From: Paucisalibacillus globulus
Lineage (GTDB): Bacteria; Bacillota; Bacilli; Bacillales; Amphibacillaceae
Length of the DNA: 64,000 nt
Assembly: GCF_900184735.1 (NCBI RefSeq)
Contig: NZ_LT855399.1
Span: forward strand, 186,001 to 250,000
Reading direction: 5' to 3'
Position 1 is the first letter of the stretch. Every line of letters begins with the position of its first letter. A program made the position numbers and the translations under genes. The notes beneath the pieces are model-generated. The model worked only from the letters and a program-made list of their open reading frames with translations. It had not been told where the DNA came from and made no database searches. This document shows, piece by piece, positions 42,415 through 54,800 of this stretch.

Positions 42415-45270
42415 GTGGCACAAAATGACGAATCTTCACAAAGATTCTGGGGAGAGTTTCATGGTCCTAATATAGGATATTTAGAAGAACAATATGAGTT
42501 GTATAAAGAGGACCCTCAAGCAGTTGATCCTAGTATAAAAGAATTATTTGATCAACATGGAGCTCCTATTTGGTTGAATACTTCAACCAATACGGTACAA
42601 GAAAGTTCTGGAAGTACTTCTATTAATGATGTCAAGAAGATTACCTCAACAGTGAAATTAGTTGAGGCTATTCGTCGTTTCGGTCATTTAGAAGCAGATA
42701 TTTATCCAGTGAGTATTCATGAGGAAAGAAAATCTGAATTACTCAATCCGGGGAATTATGGTCTTACTGAAGCAGATTTAAAAGAAATTCCTGCTTCTTG
42801 GGTATGGGAAAAGGCACCAGCTGGTGTTGATAATGCATTTGATGTTGTGCAAGAGTTACGAAAATACTATACTGGCACGATTACATTTGAATATGACCAT
42901 GTAGATAGTGACGAAGAGCGTGACTGGTTATCGAATTATATCGAATCTGGAAAAGCTCGATTAAATCTATCTGATGATGAGAAAAAACAATTACTAGATC
43001 GATTAGCAAATGTTGAAGGATTCGAATCATTTCTTCAAAAGACATTTGTTGGACAAAAGCGTTTCTCTATTGAGGGACTTGAAGCTATGGTTCCGATGCT
43101 TGATCACATTGTTAAGTACGCAATAGAGGATAAAGTTGAAAATATTATGATGGGGATGGCACACCGAGGTAGATTAAGTGTATTGGCCCATGTGTTAGGA
43201 AAACCAATGGATAAAATTTTCTCAGAATTCCATCATTCACCTAATAAGGAATTGATGCCTTCTGAGGGTTCTAGAGGAATTACCTATGGTTGGACTGGTG
43301 ACGTTAAATATCACTTTGGTGCTGTTAAAGATGTAAAAGACGGTAACGAAACCAAGATTAAAATCACACTTGCACACAACCCATCTCACTTAGAATTTGT
43401 CAATCCTGTAGTAGAGGGGTTTGCTAGAGCAGCACAGGATGACCGTTCAGAAAGTGGTTATCCAAAACAAGATGTCTCAAAAGCTATTCCAGTATTAATT
43501 CATGGGGATGCTGCTTTTATCGGAGAAGGTGTAGTAGCTGAAACACTTAATCTTGCAAATCTACCTGGATATCGCACTGGTGGTACACTTCACATCATTG
43601 CGAACAACTTACTTGGATATACAACAAACCAGGAGGATGGTCGCTCTACTCGCTATGCAAGTGACTTAGCAAAGGGCTTTGAGATTCCAGTCATGCATGT
43701 AAATGCGGATGATCCAATTGCATGTGTATCTGCAATTAAACTTGCTTATGACTATCGTCAAAAATTCAATAAGGATATTTTAATAGACTTAGTAGGATAT
43801 CGCCGCTATGGTCACAATGAAATGGATGAGCCAAGAGTTACACAACCTAAACTTTATGGTTTGATTGATAAACACCCTACAGCAGCTAATGTATTTGCTC
43901 ATGAATTGGCAGAGAAGGGAATTGTCTCTAAAGAAGAATTTGACCAAATGGTAGCTAAGATTGAAGAAAACTTAAAAGCTATTATTGATGGCATGGATGA
44001 AACTGAAATTGTTAAAGTCGAATGTAAAGATATGCCTGATGCTTTAAATACCGACTTAGAAAAATATGAAACTGCGGTAGCGAAGGAAGAACTGGAAGAG
44101 CTTAATAATGGACTATTTACACGTCCTGAAGGCTTTACAGAAAATAAAAAGCTAGCAAGAATTTTCAAACGACGTAAAGAAGCATTGCAAGAAGGAAACT
44201 ATGTTGACTGGGGTGCAGGGGAAGCGCTTGCTTATGCCTCCATCTTAAAAGACGGTATTCCAATCCGTTTAACTGGTCAGGATTCAGAGCGTGGAACATT
44301 TGCTCACCGTCATGCGGTACTAAATGATGCTGTGACAAATGAAAAATATAGTATCTTTCACGGGTTAAGTGCTAATGCATCGTTTGATATACGTAATAGC
44401 CCTCTTTCTGAAGTTGCGGTATTAGGTTTCGAATATGGATATAGTGTTCAATCTCCTAATACACTAGTTCTTTGGGAGGCACAGTTTGGTGACTTTGCAA
44501 ACGTAGCACAAACTATTTTTGATCAATTCATCTCATCCGCTCGTGCTAAATGGGGAGATAAGTCCAATATGGTATTATTACTTCCTCATGGACATGAAGG
44601 AGCTGGACCAGAGCACTCAAGTGCAAGATTAGAACGGTTCTTACAAATGGCTGCTGAGAATAACTGGATTGTTGCATATGTAACATCATCTGCACAATTC
44701 TTCCATTTAATTCGTCGTCAAGCAGCATTACGTGGAAAAGAAGAAGCTCGTCCGTTAGTGTTAATGACACCGAAAAGTAGCTTGCTTCGAAATCAACGTA
44801 TTGCTTCAGAGGCAAAAGAATTTACAGAAGGAAAATTCCAGTTGCTACGTAACCAACCAAACTTAAAAGTGAGCAAGAAGAATGCAAAGCGCTTACTAAT
44901 TGGAACTGGTAAAGTCATGATTGATATTGAGGAAGCACTTGATGGTTCAGATGAGAAATTAGATTGGCTACGCGCTGTTCGTCTTGAACAAATATATCCA
45001 TTCCCAACAAAAGAATTGGAGAAAGTTCTAAAAGAGCTTCCAAATCTTGAAGAAATAGTTTGGGTACAAGAAGAGCCTAAAAATCAGGGAGCATGGGATT
45101 TCGTAGATGATTATTTACGTGATCTATTAAAACCGGGTCAAACATTACGCTATATTGGCCGTCCAGATCGCTCAGCACCAGCTGTTGGGGATCCAAATGT
45201 CCATAAAGCCGAACAAGAGACAATCATACAACAAGCAATTAACCCGACATTAGGAGGAGAATCCAAATGA
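42415..45270 (+). CDS. odhA: 2-oxoglutarate dehydrogenase E1 component
   Basis: 951 residues from GTG 42415. [60 protein letters not shown] and [17 protein letters not shown] are the thiamine-diphosphate and active-site blocks of OdhA. It decarboxylates 2-oxoglutarate in the TCA cycle and passes the succinyl group to OdhB. Length is the usual 940-950. The stop overlaps the odhB start as ATGA, so they are co-translated. The E3 subunit is shared with other complexes and is not here. Confidence 0.97.
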   Translation: MAQNDESSQRFWGEFHGPNIGYLEEQYELYKEDPQAVDPSIKELFDQHGAPIWLNTSTNTVQESSGSTSINDVKKITSTVKLVEAIRRFGHLEADIYPVSIHEERKSELLNPGNYGLTEADLKEIPASWVWEKAPAGVDNAFDVVQELRKYYTGTITFEYDHVDSDEERDWLSNYIESGKARLNLSDDEKKQLLDRLANVEGFESFLQKTFVGQKRFSIEGLEAMVPMLDHIVKYAIEDKVENIMMGMAHRGRLSVLAHVLGKPMDKIFSEFHHSPNKELMPSEGSRGITYGWTGDVKYHFGAVKDVKDGNETKIKITLAHNPSHLEFVNPVVEGFARAAQDDRSESGYPKQDVSKAIPVLIHGDAAFIGEGVVAETLNLANLPGYRTGGTLHIIANNLLGYTTNQEDGRSTRYASDLAKGFEIPVMHVNADDPIACVSAIKLAYDYRQKFNKDILIDLVGYRRYGHNEMDEPRVTQPKLYGLIDKHPTAANVFAHELAEKGIVSKEEFDQMVAKIEENLKAIIDGMDETEIVKVECKDMPDALNTDLEKYETAVAKEELEELNNGLFTRPEGFTENKKLARIFKRRKEALQEGNYVDWGAGEALAYASILKDGIPIRLTGQDSERGTFAHRHAVLNDAVTNEKYSIFHGLSANASFDIRNSPLSEVAVLGFEYGYSVQSPNTLVLWEAQFGDFANVAQTIFDQFISSARAKWGDKSNMVLLLPHGHEGAGPEHSSARLERFLQMAAENNWIVAYVTSSAQFFHLIRRQAALRGKEEARPLVLMTPKSSLLRNQRIASEAKEFTEGKFQLLRNQPNLKVSKKNAKRLLIGTGKVMIDIEEALDGSDEKLDWLRAVRLEQIYPFPTKELEKVLKELPNLEEIVWVQEEPKNQGAWDFVDDYLRDLLKPGQTLRYIGRPDRSAPAVGDPNVHKAEQETIIQQAINPTLGGESK

Positions 45271-46517
45271 GTGAAATTAAAGTACCAGAACTTGCAGAGT
45301 CTATTACAGAAGGAACGATAGCAGAATGGTTAGTTAGAGTAGGGGACAAAGTTGAAAAAGGTGACCCAGTTGTTGAACTAGAAACGGATAAGGTTAATGT
45401 TGAAGTGAACTCAGAAGTTTCTGGTGTAATTACTGAAATTGTGAAAGAAGAAGGCGAAGATGTTGTGGTTGGTGACGTCATCGCATTAGCAAGTGAAGAA
45501 GGTGGAGCTACTCCTGAGCCTGTAAAAGAGGAAGCACCAGCTGCAAAAGAAGAAGCACCTAAAGAAGAGCCAAAAGCTGCACCAGCACCAGCTGCTAAGC
45601 ATGAAGAAGAAGCTTCAAACCGTGATGTCATTGCTTCACCAGCAGCTAGAAAGCGTGCTCGTGAATTAAACATTGATTTAAGTACAGTAGCAACTCGTGA
45701 TCCACTAGGTCGTGTTCGTCCTGAGGATGTTGAGGCCGCTGCAAGTGCACCAAAACAACAAGCTGCTCCTGCCAAGAAAGAAGAGCCAAAAGCTGCTGTA
45801 ACAACTGAACCTAATAAGCCAGTTGAAGTGGTGAAGATGTCTCGTCGTCGTCAAACCATTGCAAAACGCTTAGTTGAAGCTCAACAGACTGCAGCAATGT
45901 TAACTACTTTTAACGAAGTAGATTTAACAAATGTTATGAAACTACGTAGTGAACGAAAAGATAAATTCTTAGATAAACATGGAGTAAAACTTGGATTCAT
46001 GTCATTCTTTACTAAAGCAGTGGTAGGAGCATTAAAAGACTTCCCACTACTAAATGCTGAAATCCAAGGAACTGATCTATTAGTTAAGAAGTTCTATGAT
46101 ATTGGTATTGCAGTATCTACAGATGATGGTCTAGTAGTTCCGGTAGTACGCGATGCTGACCGTTTAGACTTCGCTGGAGTAGAACGCGAAATTGCTAACT
46201 TAGGTAAAAAAGCCCGTAATAAGGAATTAGGCTTGAATGACTTATCAGGCGGAACATTCACGATAACAAATGGTGGAACTTTTGGTTCTATGCTATCTAC
46301 ACCAATCTTGAATGCACCTCAAGTTGGTATTCTAGGAATGCACAACATCATTAAGCGTCCTGTTGCAATGCCGGATGATTCGATTGAAGTACGTCCAATG
46401 ATGTACCTTGCACTTTCTTATGATCACCGAATTGTTGATGGTAAAGAAGCAGTACAATTCCTTGTACGTGTGAAACAATTACTTGAAGATCCATATGATT
46501 TATTATTAGAAGGTTAA
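45267..46517 (+). CDS. odhB: 2-oxoglutarate dehydrogenase E2 (dihydrolipoyl succinyltransferase)
   Basis: 416 residues. Lipoyl domain (1-78) with [13 protein letters not shown], lipoylated at Lys42; an Ala/Glu/Lys-rich linker (80-120); E3-binding domain around [15 protein letters not shown] (125-160); a second linker; and the catalytic domain (195-416) ending in [15 protein letters not shown] with the active His and Asp. The two flexible Ala-rich linkers are typical. ATGA overlap with odhA, then a strong terminator. Confidence 0.97.
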   Translation: MSEIKVPELAESITEGTIAEWLVRVGDKVEKGDPVVELETDKVNVEVNSEVSGVITEIVKEEGEDVVVGDVIALASEEGGATPEPVKEEAPAAKEEAPKEEPKAAPAPAAKHEEEASNRDVIASPAARKRARELNIDLSTVATRDPLGRVRPEDVEAAASAPKQQAAPAKKEEPKAAVTTEPNKPVEVVKMSRRRQTIAKRLVEAQQTAAMLTTFNEVDLTNVMKLRSERKDKFLDKHGVKLGFMSFFTKAVVGALKDFPLLNAEIQGTDLLVKKFYDIGIAVSTDDGLVVPVVRDADRLDFAGVEREIANLGKKARNKELGLNDLSGGTFTITNGGTFGSMLSTPILNAPQVGILGMHNIIKRPVAMPDDSIEVRPMMYLALSYDHRIVDGKEAVQFLVRVKQLLEDPYDLLLEG

Positions 46518-46527
46518 TATATGAAGG

Positions 46528-46557
46528 AAGCCCCGCTCAAGCGGGGCTTTCCTTGTT
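46528..46557 (+). terminator. intrinsic terminator of odhAB
   Basis: AAGCCCCGC, TCAA, GCGGGGCTT, then TCCTTGTTT. Confidence 0.92.
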
Positions 46558-46844
46558 TAGGTTAATAATGTATCAGCATTTATTATCCTATGTTCCTTTT
46601 GCAAATCAAATAAGAATAATTGAAAAACTTGACCGAAGACGGATATAAAAGTCCTTCTTTGGTCTTTTCGTTGCCTGAATATAAAGTCATATGCCTTTAT
46701 ACTGGATTATTATATCTACTTTTGTATAAAATGAAAAACGGAGTCCGTCCACATATAAAAACAATATTTCAAGAATCCTATTATTCAATCACAATTTGGG
46801 TATTACTAATAGGGTAATCATTAACTAACTTAGGAGGCACATCT
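46558..46844. other. intergenic leader before the nucleoside transporter
   Basis: The stretch holds a terminator-like hairpin at 46630-46667 (GACCGAAG with CTTTGGTC, then TTTTCG) well upstream of the transporter gene. It could be an attenuator or end a short transcript. I see no purine-riboswitch core. A 65-codon frame here lacks a ribosome site and is not accepted as a gene. Confidence 0.4.
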
Positions 46845-48032
46845 ATGAGTATTATTCTCGGTATACTTGCCATCATTGTAGTCATTGGACTTTCATATCT
46901 TTTATCCAACAATCGTAAAATCATTAATTTCAAAGGAATTGGGATTATGATTCTGGCTCAACTCCTTACAACGTGGTTCATGTTTTCTACTACGATTGGA
47001 GAAGCAATAATTAATGGAATATCAGCTGTTTTTGATAAGTTAATTGAATTTGGTACGGCTGGTGTTAACTTTATACTTGGTGGTGTTATGCGAGGAGAAG
47101 GTGGGATATTTTTCTTTGACGTACTTCTACTTATCATCTTTTTCGCAACGATACTACAAGTCCTTACGTATTTAAAGATCTTACCGATTATTATTAAGTA
47201 TATTGGTGGAATCATCTCTAAAATAACTGGTCTACCAAAAGTTGAATCTTTTAATGCAGTAAATAGTATTTTCTTTGGTCAATCGGAAGCATTACTTGCA
47301 GTTCGCTCTCAGTTTCATCATTTAACTGCTAATCGATTGTATATTGTTAGTGCTTCAGCAATGGGGTCTGTATCGGCATCAATTGTTGGGGCTTATATGC
47401 AAATGTTGCCGCCGAAATATGTATTAGTTGCGTTACCATTAAATATGTTTAGTGCGTTAATTGTTGCATCTATTATTGCCCCTGTAAAAGTACCAAAAGA
47501 AGAAGATAGAGTTGATATTGCGGATGTTTCAAATGAGAAAAGTATATTCGAAGCGATGGGAAATGGAGCTCTAGAAGGTGGAAAAATTGCTTTAATTGTG
47601 GGAACGATGCTAGTTGCCTTTATTGCATCACTTGAGCTTATAAACTGGATTATTCAAGCCGTATTTGCTGGGGTAACACTACAGCAAATACTGGGATATA
47701 TTTTATCTCCTATCGGAATTCTTATGGGAATTCCAACAAGTGAAGTAATTGATGCAGGAAGTATAATGGGAACCAAAATTGTTACAAATGAATTTGTGGC
47801 GATGTTAGAATTTCAAGACATGCTAGGTAAAGTTTCCGAAAAAACAACGGGAATAGTAACCGTGTTTTTAACTTCATTTGCAAACTTCTCTTCGATTGGA
47901 ATAATCGCTGGAACGGTTCAAGGAATTGATCGAGAGAAGGGTGGAGAAGTTTCCGGTTTTGGACTAAAGCTATTGCTGGGTGCAACTCTTGCCTCGATCC
48001 TCTCTGCAACAATTGCAGGGTTATTTATCTAA
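46845..48032 (+). CDS. nupC: NupC-type concentrative nucleoside transporter
   Basis: 395 residues, about ten membrane segments, ATG behind TAGGAGGC. GQSEALLAVRSQFHHLTANRLYI is the conserved substrate-binding block (QxE), read here as GQSEALLA; SASAMGSVSASIVGAYMQM and PLNMFSALIVASIIAP follow; NEFVAML and TSFANFSSIGI form the second binding region. It imports nucleosides with protons or sodium. Length is normal. Several Bacillaceae carry more than one NupC; the preferred nucleoside is unknown. Confidence 0.92.
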   Translation: MSIILGILAIIVVIGLSYLLSNNRKIINFKGIGIMILAQLLTTWFMFSTTIGEAIINGISAVFDKLIEFGTAGVNFILGGVMRGEGGIFFFDVLLLIIFFATILQVLTYLKILPIIIKYIGGIISKITGLPKVESFNAVNSIFFGQSEALLAVRSQFHHLTANRLYIVSASAMGSVSASIVGAYMQMLPPKYVLVALPLNMFSALIVASIIAPVKVPKEEDRVDIADVSNEKSIFEAMGNGALEGGKIALIVGTMLVAFIASLELINWIIQAVFAGVTLQQILGYILSPIGILMGIPTSEVIDAGSIMGTKIVTNEFVAMLEFQDMLGKVSEKTTGIVTVFLTSFANFSSIGIIAGTVQGIDREKGGEVSGFGLKLLLGATLASILSATIAGLFI

Positions 48033-48069
48033 ATTTGTAGCACAATATGATGGAGGATTGTCCCACATA

Positions 48070-48107
48070 AAAAACTCATCTACAATATTACATTGTGGAT
48101 GAGTTTT
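48070..48107. terminator. bidirectional terminator between nupC and the MATE gene
   Basis: AAAACTCATCTACAAT pairs with ATTGTGGATGAGTTTT. Confidence 0.82.
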
Positions 48108-49461
48108 GTTGTACTATTAAACGATATTTTTTCTGAATATGCAACAGTCTTATTAATAAGAGTAGAGCACCGAAGCTCAGTCCAGTAATAATTCCAACCC
48201 AATAACCAAATGGACCAAGGTTTGTGTGATTTGCTAGGATCCAGCCGGTTGGGAGGCCGATAACCCAATAAGAAATAAGTGCGATTATCAATGTCGTGTT
48301 CACATCTTTGTACCCACGCAGTGCTCCTTGAATCGGTGCACCAAAGGCATCAGCAAGCTGGTAAACAATAGCATAGCCGATAAACTGAACGGTTAGCGCT
48401 ATTACATCTGGATCTCCATTATATAAGCTAGCTACGAAATCATTAAATACATAAAGAATGATACCGTTAAATATAGCAATAAAAATACCACCTGTAATCC
48501 CGATATATCCATATAGTTTTGCGTCAACCATCCTTCTTGCTCCGACCTCAAATCCTACTGTAATGGTTAACGCCATTCCCACACTTAATGGAATCATGTA
48601 TAGTAAAGCTGAGAAGTTCATGGCTGCTTGGTGAGCCGCAATGGTGTTGGTGCTATACTCACTCATTAATAAGGTTACAGCTGAAAAAATACTGGTTTCA
48701 AAGAAAATGGCAAAACCAATTGGAATTCCTATCTTTAATTGTTCCAACCAGTCTGAAATCTTTGGTTTAACCCAAGTAGAAAATATCTGATAATCACGAA
48801 ATGGTTTTAATCGAATTAATATGGCAACTGCAAAAATGCAAATCATCCAATAGGTTAGCGCAGTTGCAATCCCAGCACCAATTCCTCCCATGGCAGGGAG
48901 ACCAAATTTGCCAAAAATAAAGATATAATTAAAAACGATATTAATAGGCAAGGCAATTAAAATGATAAACATAGAAATTCTAGTTTGGCCTAAAGCATCC
49001 ATAAAACAACGTAAGGTATTAAAAATAAATAAAGGAATAATCCCAGCACCTAAGGTAATAAGATAGTATTTGGCAATATGTCGTACTTCCATTTCTAAAT
49101 CCATTGTATTTAGAATAGGATTCAATGCAAATACGCCTAATAAAAGAATAATGCCTGCAAGTCCAATGGATAGGTAAATGGCCTGTTGTACTTTCTTCGC
49201 TATGGAAATATTATCTTTAGCACCAAGCAAATGGGCGATTATCGGTGTAATAGCTAATAAGATGCCATTAATTCCGGTAAATACAGGTACCCATAGACTT
49301 GAACCAATGGCCACGCCAGCTAAATCCTGTGCACCTGCTCGACCGGACATTACCGTATCAAAGAACGTCATTAGGTTTAAGCTTACCTGAGTAATGAGTA
49401 TTGGAAAGAATATCATGATAAATAATTTAATCTTTTCTTTTATTGAAGTTGTTTGATACAT
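48088..49461 (-). CDS. MATE family efflux pump
   Basis: 457 residues from ATG 49461, which has AAAGGAAG nine bases upstream; the longer frame to 49605 overlaps the next gene and has no site. Twelve membrane segments in two halves. FFPILITQVSLNLMTFFDTV and MSGRAGAQDLAGVAIGSSLW at the start and YAIVYQLADAFGAPIQGALR with GYKDVN in the second half are the MATE signatures. It exports cationic drugs or metabolites with Na+ or H+. Divergent from the MurG-like gene. Confidence 0.93.
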   Translation of the reverse strand: MYQTTSIKEKIKLFIMIFFPILITQVSLNLMTFFDTVMSGRAGAQDLAGVAIGSSLWVPVFTGINGILLAITPIIAHLLGAKDNISIAKKVQQAIYLSIGLAGIILLLGVFALNPILNTMDLEMEVRHIAKYYLITLGAGIIPLFIFNTLRCFMDALGQTRISMFIILIALPINIVFNYIFIFGKFGLPAMGGIGAGIATALTYWMICIFAVAILIRLKPFRDYQIFSTWVKPKISDWLEQLKIGIPIGFAIFFETSIFSAVTLLMSEYSTNTIAAHQAAMNFSALLYMIPLSVGMALTITVGFEVGARRMVDAKLYGYIGITGGIFIAIFNGIILYVFNDFVASLYNGDPDVIALTVQFIGYAIVYQLADAFGAPIQGALRGYKDVNTTLIIALISYWVIGLPTGWILANHTNLGPFGYWVGIITGLSFGALLLLIRLLHIQKKYRLIVQQNSSTM

Positions 49462-49579
49462 ATATAATGCTTCCTTTTTCTGTTGATTTTTAATAGGATA
49501 GAGAGGTAACAGAATTACACATATAGAAGTTATTATACGCTTGATGTTGTGTAATTGGAAAGAGGGGACCACAAAAGTA

Positions 49580-50653
49580 ATGAAAAATAAACGAATACTC
49601 TTCACTGGCGGAGGAACTGCGGGCCATGTGATTGTTAATCTAGCATTAATTCCTGTTTTCCAACGTGAAGGATGGGAAATTGATTATATTGGTTCGAAAA
49701 ATGGAATTGAACGTGATTTAATAGAACAATTAGAAGATGTTACTTATTATCCAATTTCTACAGGTAAGTTACGACGGTATATGTCGTTAGAGAACCTAAA
49801 GGATCCATTTAAAGTAGTGAAGGGAACACTTCAAGCTTGGAGAATTATTGGGAAGCGAAAACCATCTGTGATTTTCTCAAAAGGAGGATTCGTGTCAGTT
49901 CCAGTTGTTCTAGCTTCGAAAATGCGTGGTGTTTCTGCAGTAATTCATGAATCAGATTATACTCCTGGCTTAGCGAATAAGTTAGCCATTCCTTTTTCAA
50001 AAAAAGTACTAGCAACTTTTCCAGAGACTTTGGAATACTTACCTGAGAATAAAGCCGAGTATGTTGGAGCAGTTATTCGGGAGGAGTTATTTCAGGGGGA
50101 TAAAGGGAAGGGTCTTGCGTTATGTGGATTCCAAAATCATAAACCCGTACTTCTAATTATGGGCGGGAGTGGTGGTTCCCAAAAAATTAATGAAACAGTT
50201 CGTCAAAGCTTGGATGAATTACTAACCCAGTTTCAAATCGTTCATATTTGTGGAAATGGAAAAATTGACAACTCAATTCAAAGAGAGGGCTATATTCAAT
50301 TTGAGTATGTCAACGAGGAATTAAAAGATATCTTTGCTGCCACCAATTTTGTCTTATCACGTGCAGGTTCTAATGCTATCTTTGAATTTCTGGCTTTGCA
50401 TATTCCTATGTTATTAATTCCACTCTCGAGAGAAGCTAGTAGAGGAGATCAAATTATTAATGCTAAATCCTTCCGTGAAAAGAACTATGCCAGGGTACTA
50501 GAAGAAGAGGAATTAACGGAAGAAAAGCTTGTGAAAGAACTTGAAAAATTAGTACAGCAAGCACCAGTAATAGTAGACAAAATGAAAAGATATCACAGTG
50601 AGAAATCACGCGACCGAGTAGTACAGATTATAAAAGAATCTACAAAATATTAG
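49580..50653 (+). CDS. MurG-like UDP-GlcNAc glycosyltransferase
   Basis: 357 residues from ATG 49580 (AGAGGGG twelve bases before). RILFTGGGTAGHVIVNLALI is the lipid I binding loop; SKGGFVSVPVVLASKM and IHESDYTPGLANKLA follow; LIMGGSGGSQKINE and SRAGSNAIFEFLALHIPMLLIPL form the UDP-GlcNAc site. MurG makes lipid II for peptidoglycan. No division or cell-wall cluster surrounds it, so it is probably the second MurG type seen in some Bacillaceae, not the dcw-cluster gene. Confidence 0.9.
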   Translation: MKNKRILFTGGGTAGHVIVNLALIPVFQREGWEIDYIGSKNGIERDLIEQLEDVTYYPISTGKLRRYMSLENLKDPFKVVKGTLQAWRIIGKRKPSVIFSKGGFVSVPVVLASKMRGVSAVIHESDYTPGLANKLAIPFSKKVLATFPETLEYLPENKAEYVGAVIREELFQGDKGKGLALCGFQNHKPVLLIMGGSGGSQKINETVRQSLDELLTQFQIVHICGNGKIDNSIQREGYIQFEYVNEELKDIFAATNFVLSRAGSNAIFEFLALHIPMLLIPLSREASRGDQIINAKSFREKNYARVLEEEELTEEKLVKELEKLVQQAPVIVDKMKRYHSEKSRDRVVQIIKESTKY

Positions 50654-50660
50654 ATGGAGA

Positions 50661-50697
50661 ATGTTCTTGTTTCATAATCGAAGCAAGAACATTTTTA
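50661..50697 (+). terminator. intrinsic terminator of the MurG-like gene
   Basis: ATGTTCTTGTTTC pairs with GAAGCAAGAACAT, then TTTTAATT. Confidence 0.88.
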
Positions 50698-50768
50698 ATT
50701 CCTGCTGATAAATATGGCAAAGATAGGAAACAATAAAACTAGCTATGATACTGCTTAGGAGGAACAAC

Positions 50769-51785
50769 ATGTCATCTAATATTAGATTAACATCAGGAGA
50801 GATTGCCTCACTTTGGACAAATTATATGAATGATAGTATGTCTAAATTGATCTTAAATTTTATGATAAAAGATATTAAGGATAATGAAATACTCCCAATT
50901 GTTCAGTACGCACGTGACATGTCTAATGCACATTTGAATGATTTTACAAAAATATTCGAAGTAGAAGAATTTGCAATCCCAAAGGCTTTTGGGGAAGAAG
51001 ATGTTAATATGGAAGCACCTTGGCTATACACGGATACTTTTTGTTTAACATATGTGAACCATATGGCAAGAGTGGGGATGATTGCATATACTGGTTTCCT
51101 TACCATGTGCACGAGACAGGATATACGTGATTTTTATACGCAAGCCTTAAAAATGACAACTGAACTATATAATCGGACATTGGATCTCCAACTTGTAAAA
51201 GGAATTAATGCAAGACATCCTAACATTACGGTACCAAAGGAAACGGATTTTGTTGATAGTAAGGATTATTTAAGTGGTCTAAATCCTTTTCACGAGAAGC
51301 GACCATTGAATGCAATAGAGATTTCTTATCTGTATATGAATATTATGACCAATTCATTAGGAATGAAAATTTGTTTATCTTATGCGCAAACTTCCCCAAA
51401 TAAAGAAGTGCAGGAGTATATGTTGAGGGGAAAAGAGATAGCCAAAAAACATATAAAACTATTTGTCGATATATTAATGGACAATGACATTGATGCCCCG
51501 AGATTGCCAGATATTGCGGTAAGTGATTCTACCACATGGACATTTTCCGATAAAATGATGATGTTTCAGGTGTCCTTGTTAATGCAGGCTGGGATAGGAA
51601 ATTATGCAACAGCAGCAGCAGCTAGTCAACGGAGTGATCTAATGATTAACTATGAGAGGTTATCATTAGAGGTTGCGAGGTATTCGAAAAGTGGTGCAGA
51701 TATCATGATAAAAAATAGTTGGCTTGAGCAACCACCGGGTACCAATAATCGAAATCAATTAGCTAGAAAAAAAGAAGAAAGCTAA
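50769..51785 (+). CDS. DUF3231 family protein
   Basis: 338 residues from ATG 50769 behind TAGGAGGA. Two similar all-helical halves, each beginning with a segment such as LTSGEIASLWTNYMNDSMSK and LNAIEISYLYMNIMTNSLGM, as in ferritin-like bundles. DUF3231 proteins are common in sporulating Bacilli and lie near spore-coat families. The function is unknown. Single gene with a bidirectional terminator. Confidence 0.85.
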   Translation: MSSNIRLTSGEIASLWTNYMNDSMSKLILNFMIKDIKDNEILPIVQYARDMSNAHLNDFTKIFEVEEFAIPKAFGEEDVNMEAPWLYTDTFCLTYVNHMARVGMIAYTGFLTMCTRQDIRDFYTQALKMTTELYNRTLDLQLVKGINARHPNITVPKETDFVDSKDYLSGLNPFHEKRPLNAIEISYLYMNIMTNSLGMKICLSYAQTSPNKEVQEYMLRGKEIAKKHIKLFVDILMDNDIDAPRLPDIAVSDSTTWTFSDKMMMFQVSLLMQAGIGNYATAAAASQRSDLMINYERLSLEVARYSKSGADIMIKNSWLEQPPGTNNRNQLARKKEES

Positions 51786-51802
51786 AAGTTAGCTTTCTTC
51801 TA
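51773..51802. terminator. bidirectional terminator between DUF3231 and MMPL genes
   Basis: AGAAGAAAGCTAA pairs with TTAGCTTTCTTCT; the DUF3231 stop lies inside. Confidence 0.82.
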
Positions 51803-51810
51803 ATTGTAGT

Positions 51811-54800
51811 TTAGTGAGTACGACGGAACGGCCACCAATTAGCTTTTCCGAATAGTTTTACCATAACTGGTATGAATAAAGGTAACATTACGAAAGCATA
51901 TAGTGCTAACCCAACTAATACAACTGTCGCAATTTGTAAAATGGATAATACGCCAGATGGGAGCATCGCCCCAAAAGTACCACCTAGGATAACTGCTGCC
52001 GAGATAATAACTGTTCCCATTTTCTTCATCGAAGTAATCATGGCTTCCTTAATATTCACATCGCGATATTCATTAAAGCGGTCCATTAAGAAAATACTGT
52101 AATCAATACCGAGTGCAGTTAACATAACAAAGGCAAAGAATGGTACGGCCCATGTTAACCCATCATAACCCATAATATTAACAAAGATAATTTCACTGAT
52201 TGCCATGGATGTGAAATAAGTTAATACTAGTGAACCAATTAGATAGATAGGCATAATAATGGAACGTAGTAAAATTATTAAGATGATGAAGATACCAATG
52301 ATCATATATAATACAGTTTTTGAATAATCCTCATCTGAAACATTTTGAAGGTCATTATTGGTACTACTAATCCCGCCTAGTAAGGCTTCACTATTTTCAA
52401 AAATAGTATTTTGTTTTACCTCATCTGCCTTCTCACGGATGGAATCAACCATTGTTAATGCCTCTGTTGAATAAGGGTTATATTCAAGAATTACTTCAAA
52501 TTTGGCTATGGTCTTATCTTCGGAAAGGTACATATTAGCACCTTCCATAAACGCTTCATTTTCTAAGGCTTCCTCTGGAATCATGACAATTGGATTATTT
52601 TCGTCAGTTTCGATTTCGGATAGATACCCTTGCACCTCTGATAATCCATTTCCAATTTGTTGTAGCCCATTTGCACCCTCTGTTAATCCTGATGATAATT
52701 GTCCAAGTTGGTCTTGCATTTCCTGGAATGCCGATTTTAATTGTTCCTGGCCACCATACATTTCGGATAAACCTTCCTGTAGGCTAGGTATATTAGTAAC
52801 AACTTTGTCTTGACCATCTGCTGCTTGATTTAAACCTGACTCCAGTTCACCAACTCCAGCGATTAAATCACCAATTCCTGCAGAAAGTTGTTCTTGTGCG
52901 GAAATAGATTTTGCTAAATTAAACTGCTCATTCTTTTCGTTAAGCGCATTGAATGGAGCAATAACTTGTGTTTCCATAAGTTGTTGAATGCCAGATAGCG
53001 GCTCAACTTGTTTAGATATATTTTCTAACGTAACGTATGCAGTCATAAAATCCTGATCTTTCTCTAAATCGGGATGATTCGAAAGGACAGTACTTAGACT
53101 ACTGTACACTTGATTTATTATGCTTGGCAGTTGACTTAGACTATCAAATTGTTGACTGTTTATGTCTGATAACCCTTGGGCTAATTGCTGATATCCATTT
53201 AGTAGTTCTTTATTACCGGCAATCGTTTGATCTAAATTATCTTTAATGGTTTGTAAGTTCTCCTTAACTTCACCTGCACCCATAGCACCAGACTCAATAC
53301 CATTTTCAATTTGCTCTAATGCAGCTTGGATATCACTCACTCCGGTACGAGCAGCTTCTGTTCCGTCAAGTAATTGGTCAACTCCGTCTTTTGCTTCCTC
53401 TAACTGTGGTCCTGATTCTTCTAATTTACTAGAAGCTTCTTGTAAGCCACTTTGTACTTCTGTTATTCCGTCTGTACTCTTACCAACACCATCAGCTAGC
53501 TGACCAGTGAAGGTATCCACTTTAAAGTCTTCAATAATGGAACCGGTTGGTCTGGTTGCACTTCTCACTTGTTCTACTCCATTTAATTTTGCAAGTGATT
53601 CGGCAATCCGTTCCATTTGCTGGAACTCTTCTGCGGTGTCGATTGGATTTTCTGATTCCAATACGACTGTAGTTGGCATTGTTTGTCCTGGTCCAAAGCT
53701 ATCAGAAATATAGTTAAATCCTTTCACTGATTTATAAGAATCTCCTATTTCTTCAAGTGAGTTATAGGATTTATCACCATCATAGCTTACTAGAGCAGGG
53801 ACAACTATTACAGCAACAATCAGTAGAGCAATTAGTGGTCTTGCCCATGCGAATGTTCCAACAGTACCCCATAATTTACTCTCTTTATGAGAAACCGATT
53901 TATCAAATGGCCAGAATAACTTTTTCCCTAGAACAACTAAGAAAAATGGTACTAATGTTGCAAGGGCAATTAGTACAACCGCAACACCAACTGCTACAGC
54001 TACTGCTGATTGATAGAGGGAGAAGGTTGAAAGTCCAATGGTAGAGAAACCTATTAGTACAGCAATACCTGCATAGAGAATCGTTTTACCGCTTGTTTTG
54101 TACGTGCGGATGACAGCATCTTTAATGGAAGTACCACCTGCAAGTTCCTCTTTAAATCTACTAATCAATAAAATACAATAATCGGTTCCAATTCCAAACA
54201 TAACGGCAACCATGAATATTTGTGTGAAGGTCGAAAGAGGAAAATCAACCTTATCTGCCAAGATGGATACAATCCCTTGTGCAGCCAAATATGAAATACC
54301 GACTGTTAATAACGGAATAAATGGAGCTACAAAGGATTTAAATACAATAAATAGAATAACGAGAATTAAGCCTACTGTAATAATTTCTGTTTTCTTTAAC
54401 CCTTCTTCAGAGTTGGTAATAATATCCTGGGAAATAAATGCTTCACCAGTAAGATAGTGCTCCACATCAATACTCTCAAGTGTTGAATATATAGTCTCAC
54501 GAGCTTCATCAATGTCTTGATTTTCTAATGATACCTGAAAAGGAACAATAATAGTTTTGTCATCAGATGATACAGTTTGTTCTTCAATGGCAGGATCATC
54601 CATAAAACTAAGGATATTAGAGATGCCTAGTGCCTCACTCTTTTCCTCTAAAATCGAAATGGACTCGGCTACTTTTTCTCTTTCTGCGCTATCAAAACTA
54701 TCAGCCTCGTGAAAAACAAGAACGGCACTAGTTTGATTGCCTTTTTGATTTTCTTGCATCGATTCTAGTAATTGTTGTGCTTGGACAGATGGTGAATCCT

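Noticed and set aside
46620-46817. 65-codon frame before nupC
   Set aside because: TTG start without ribosome site, overlapping a terminator-like hairpin at 46630.
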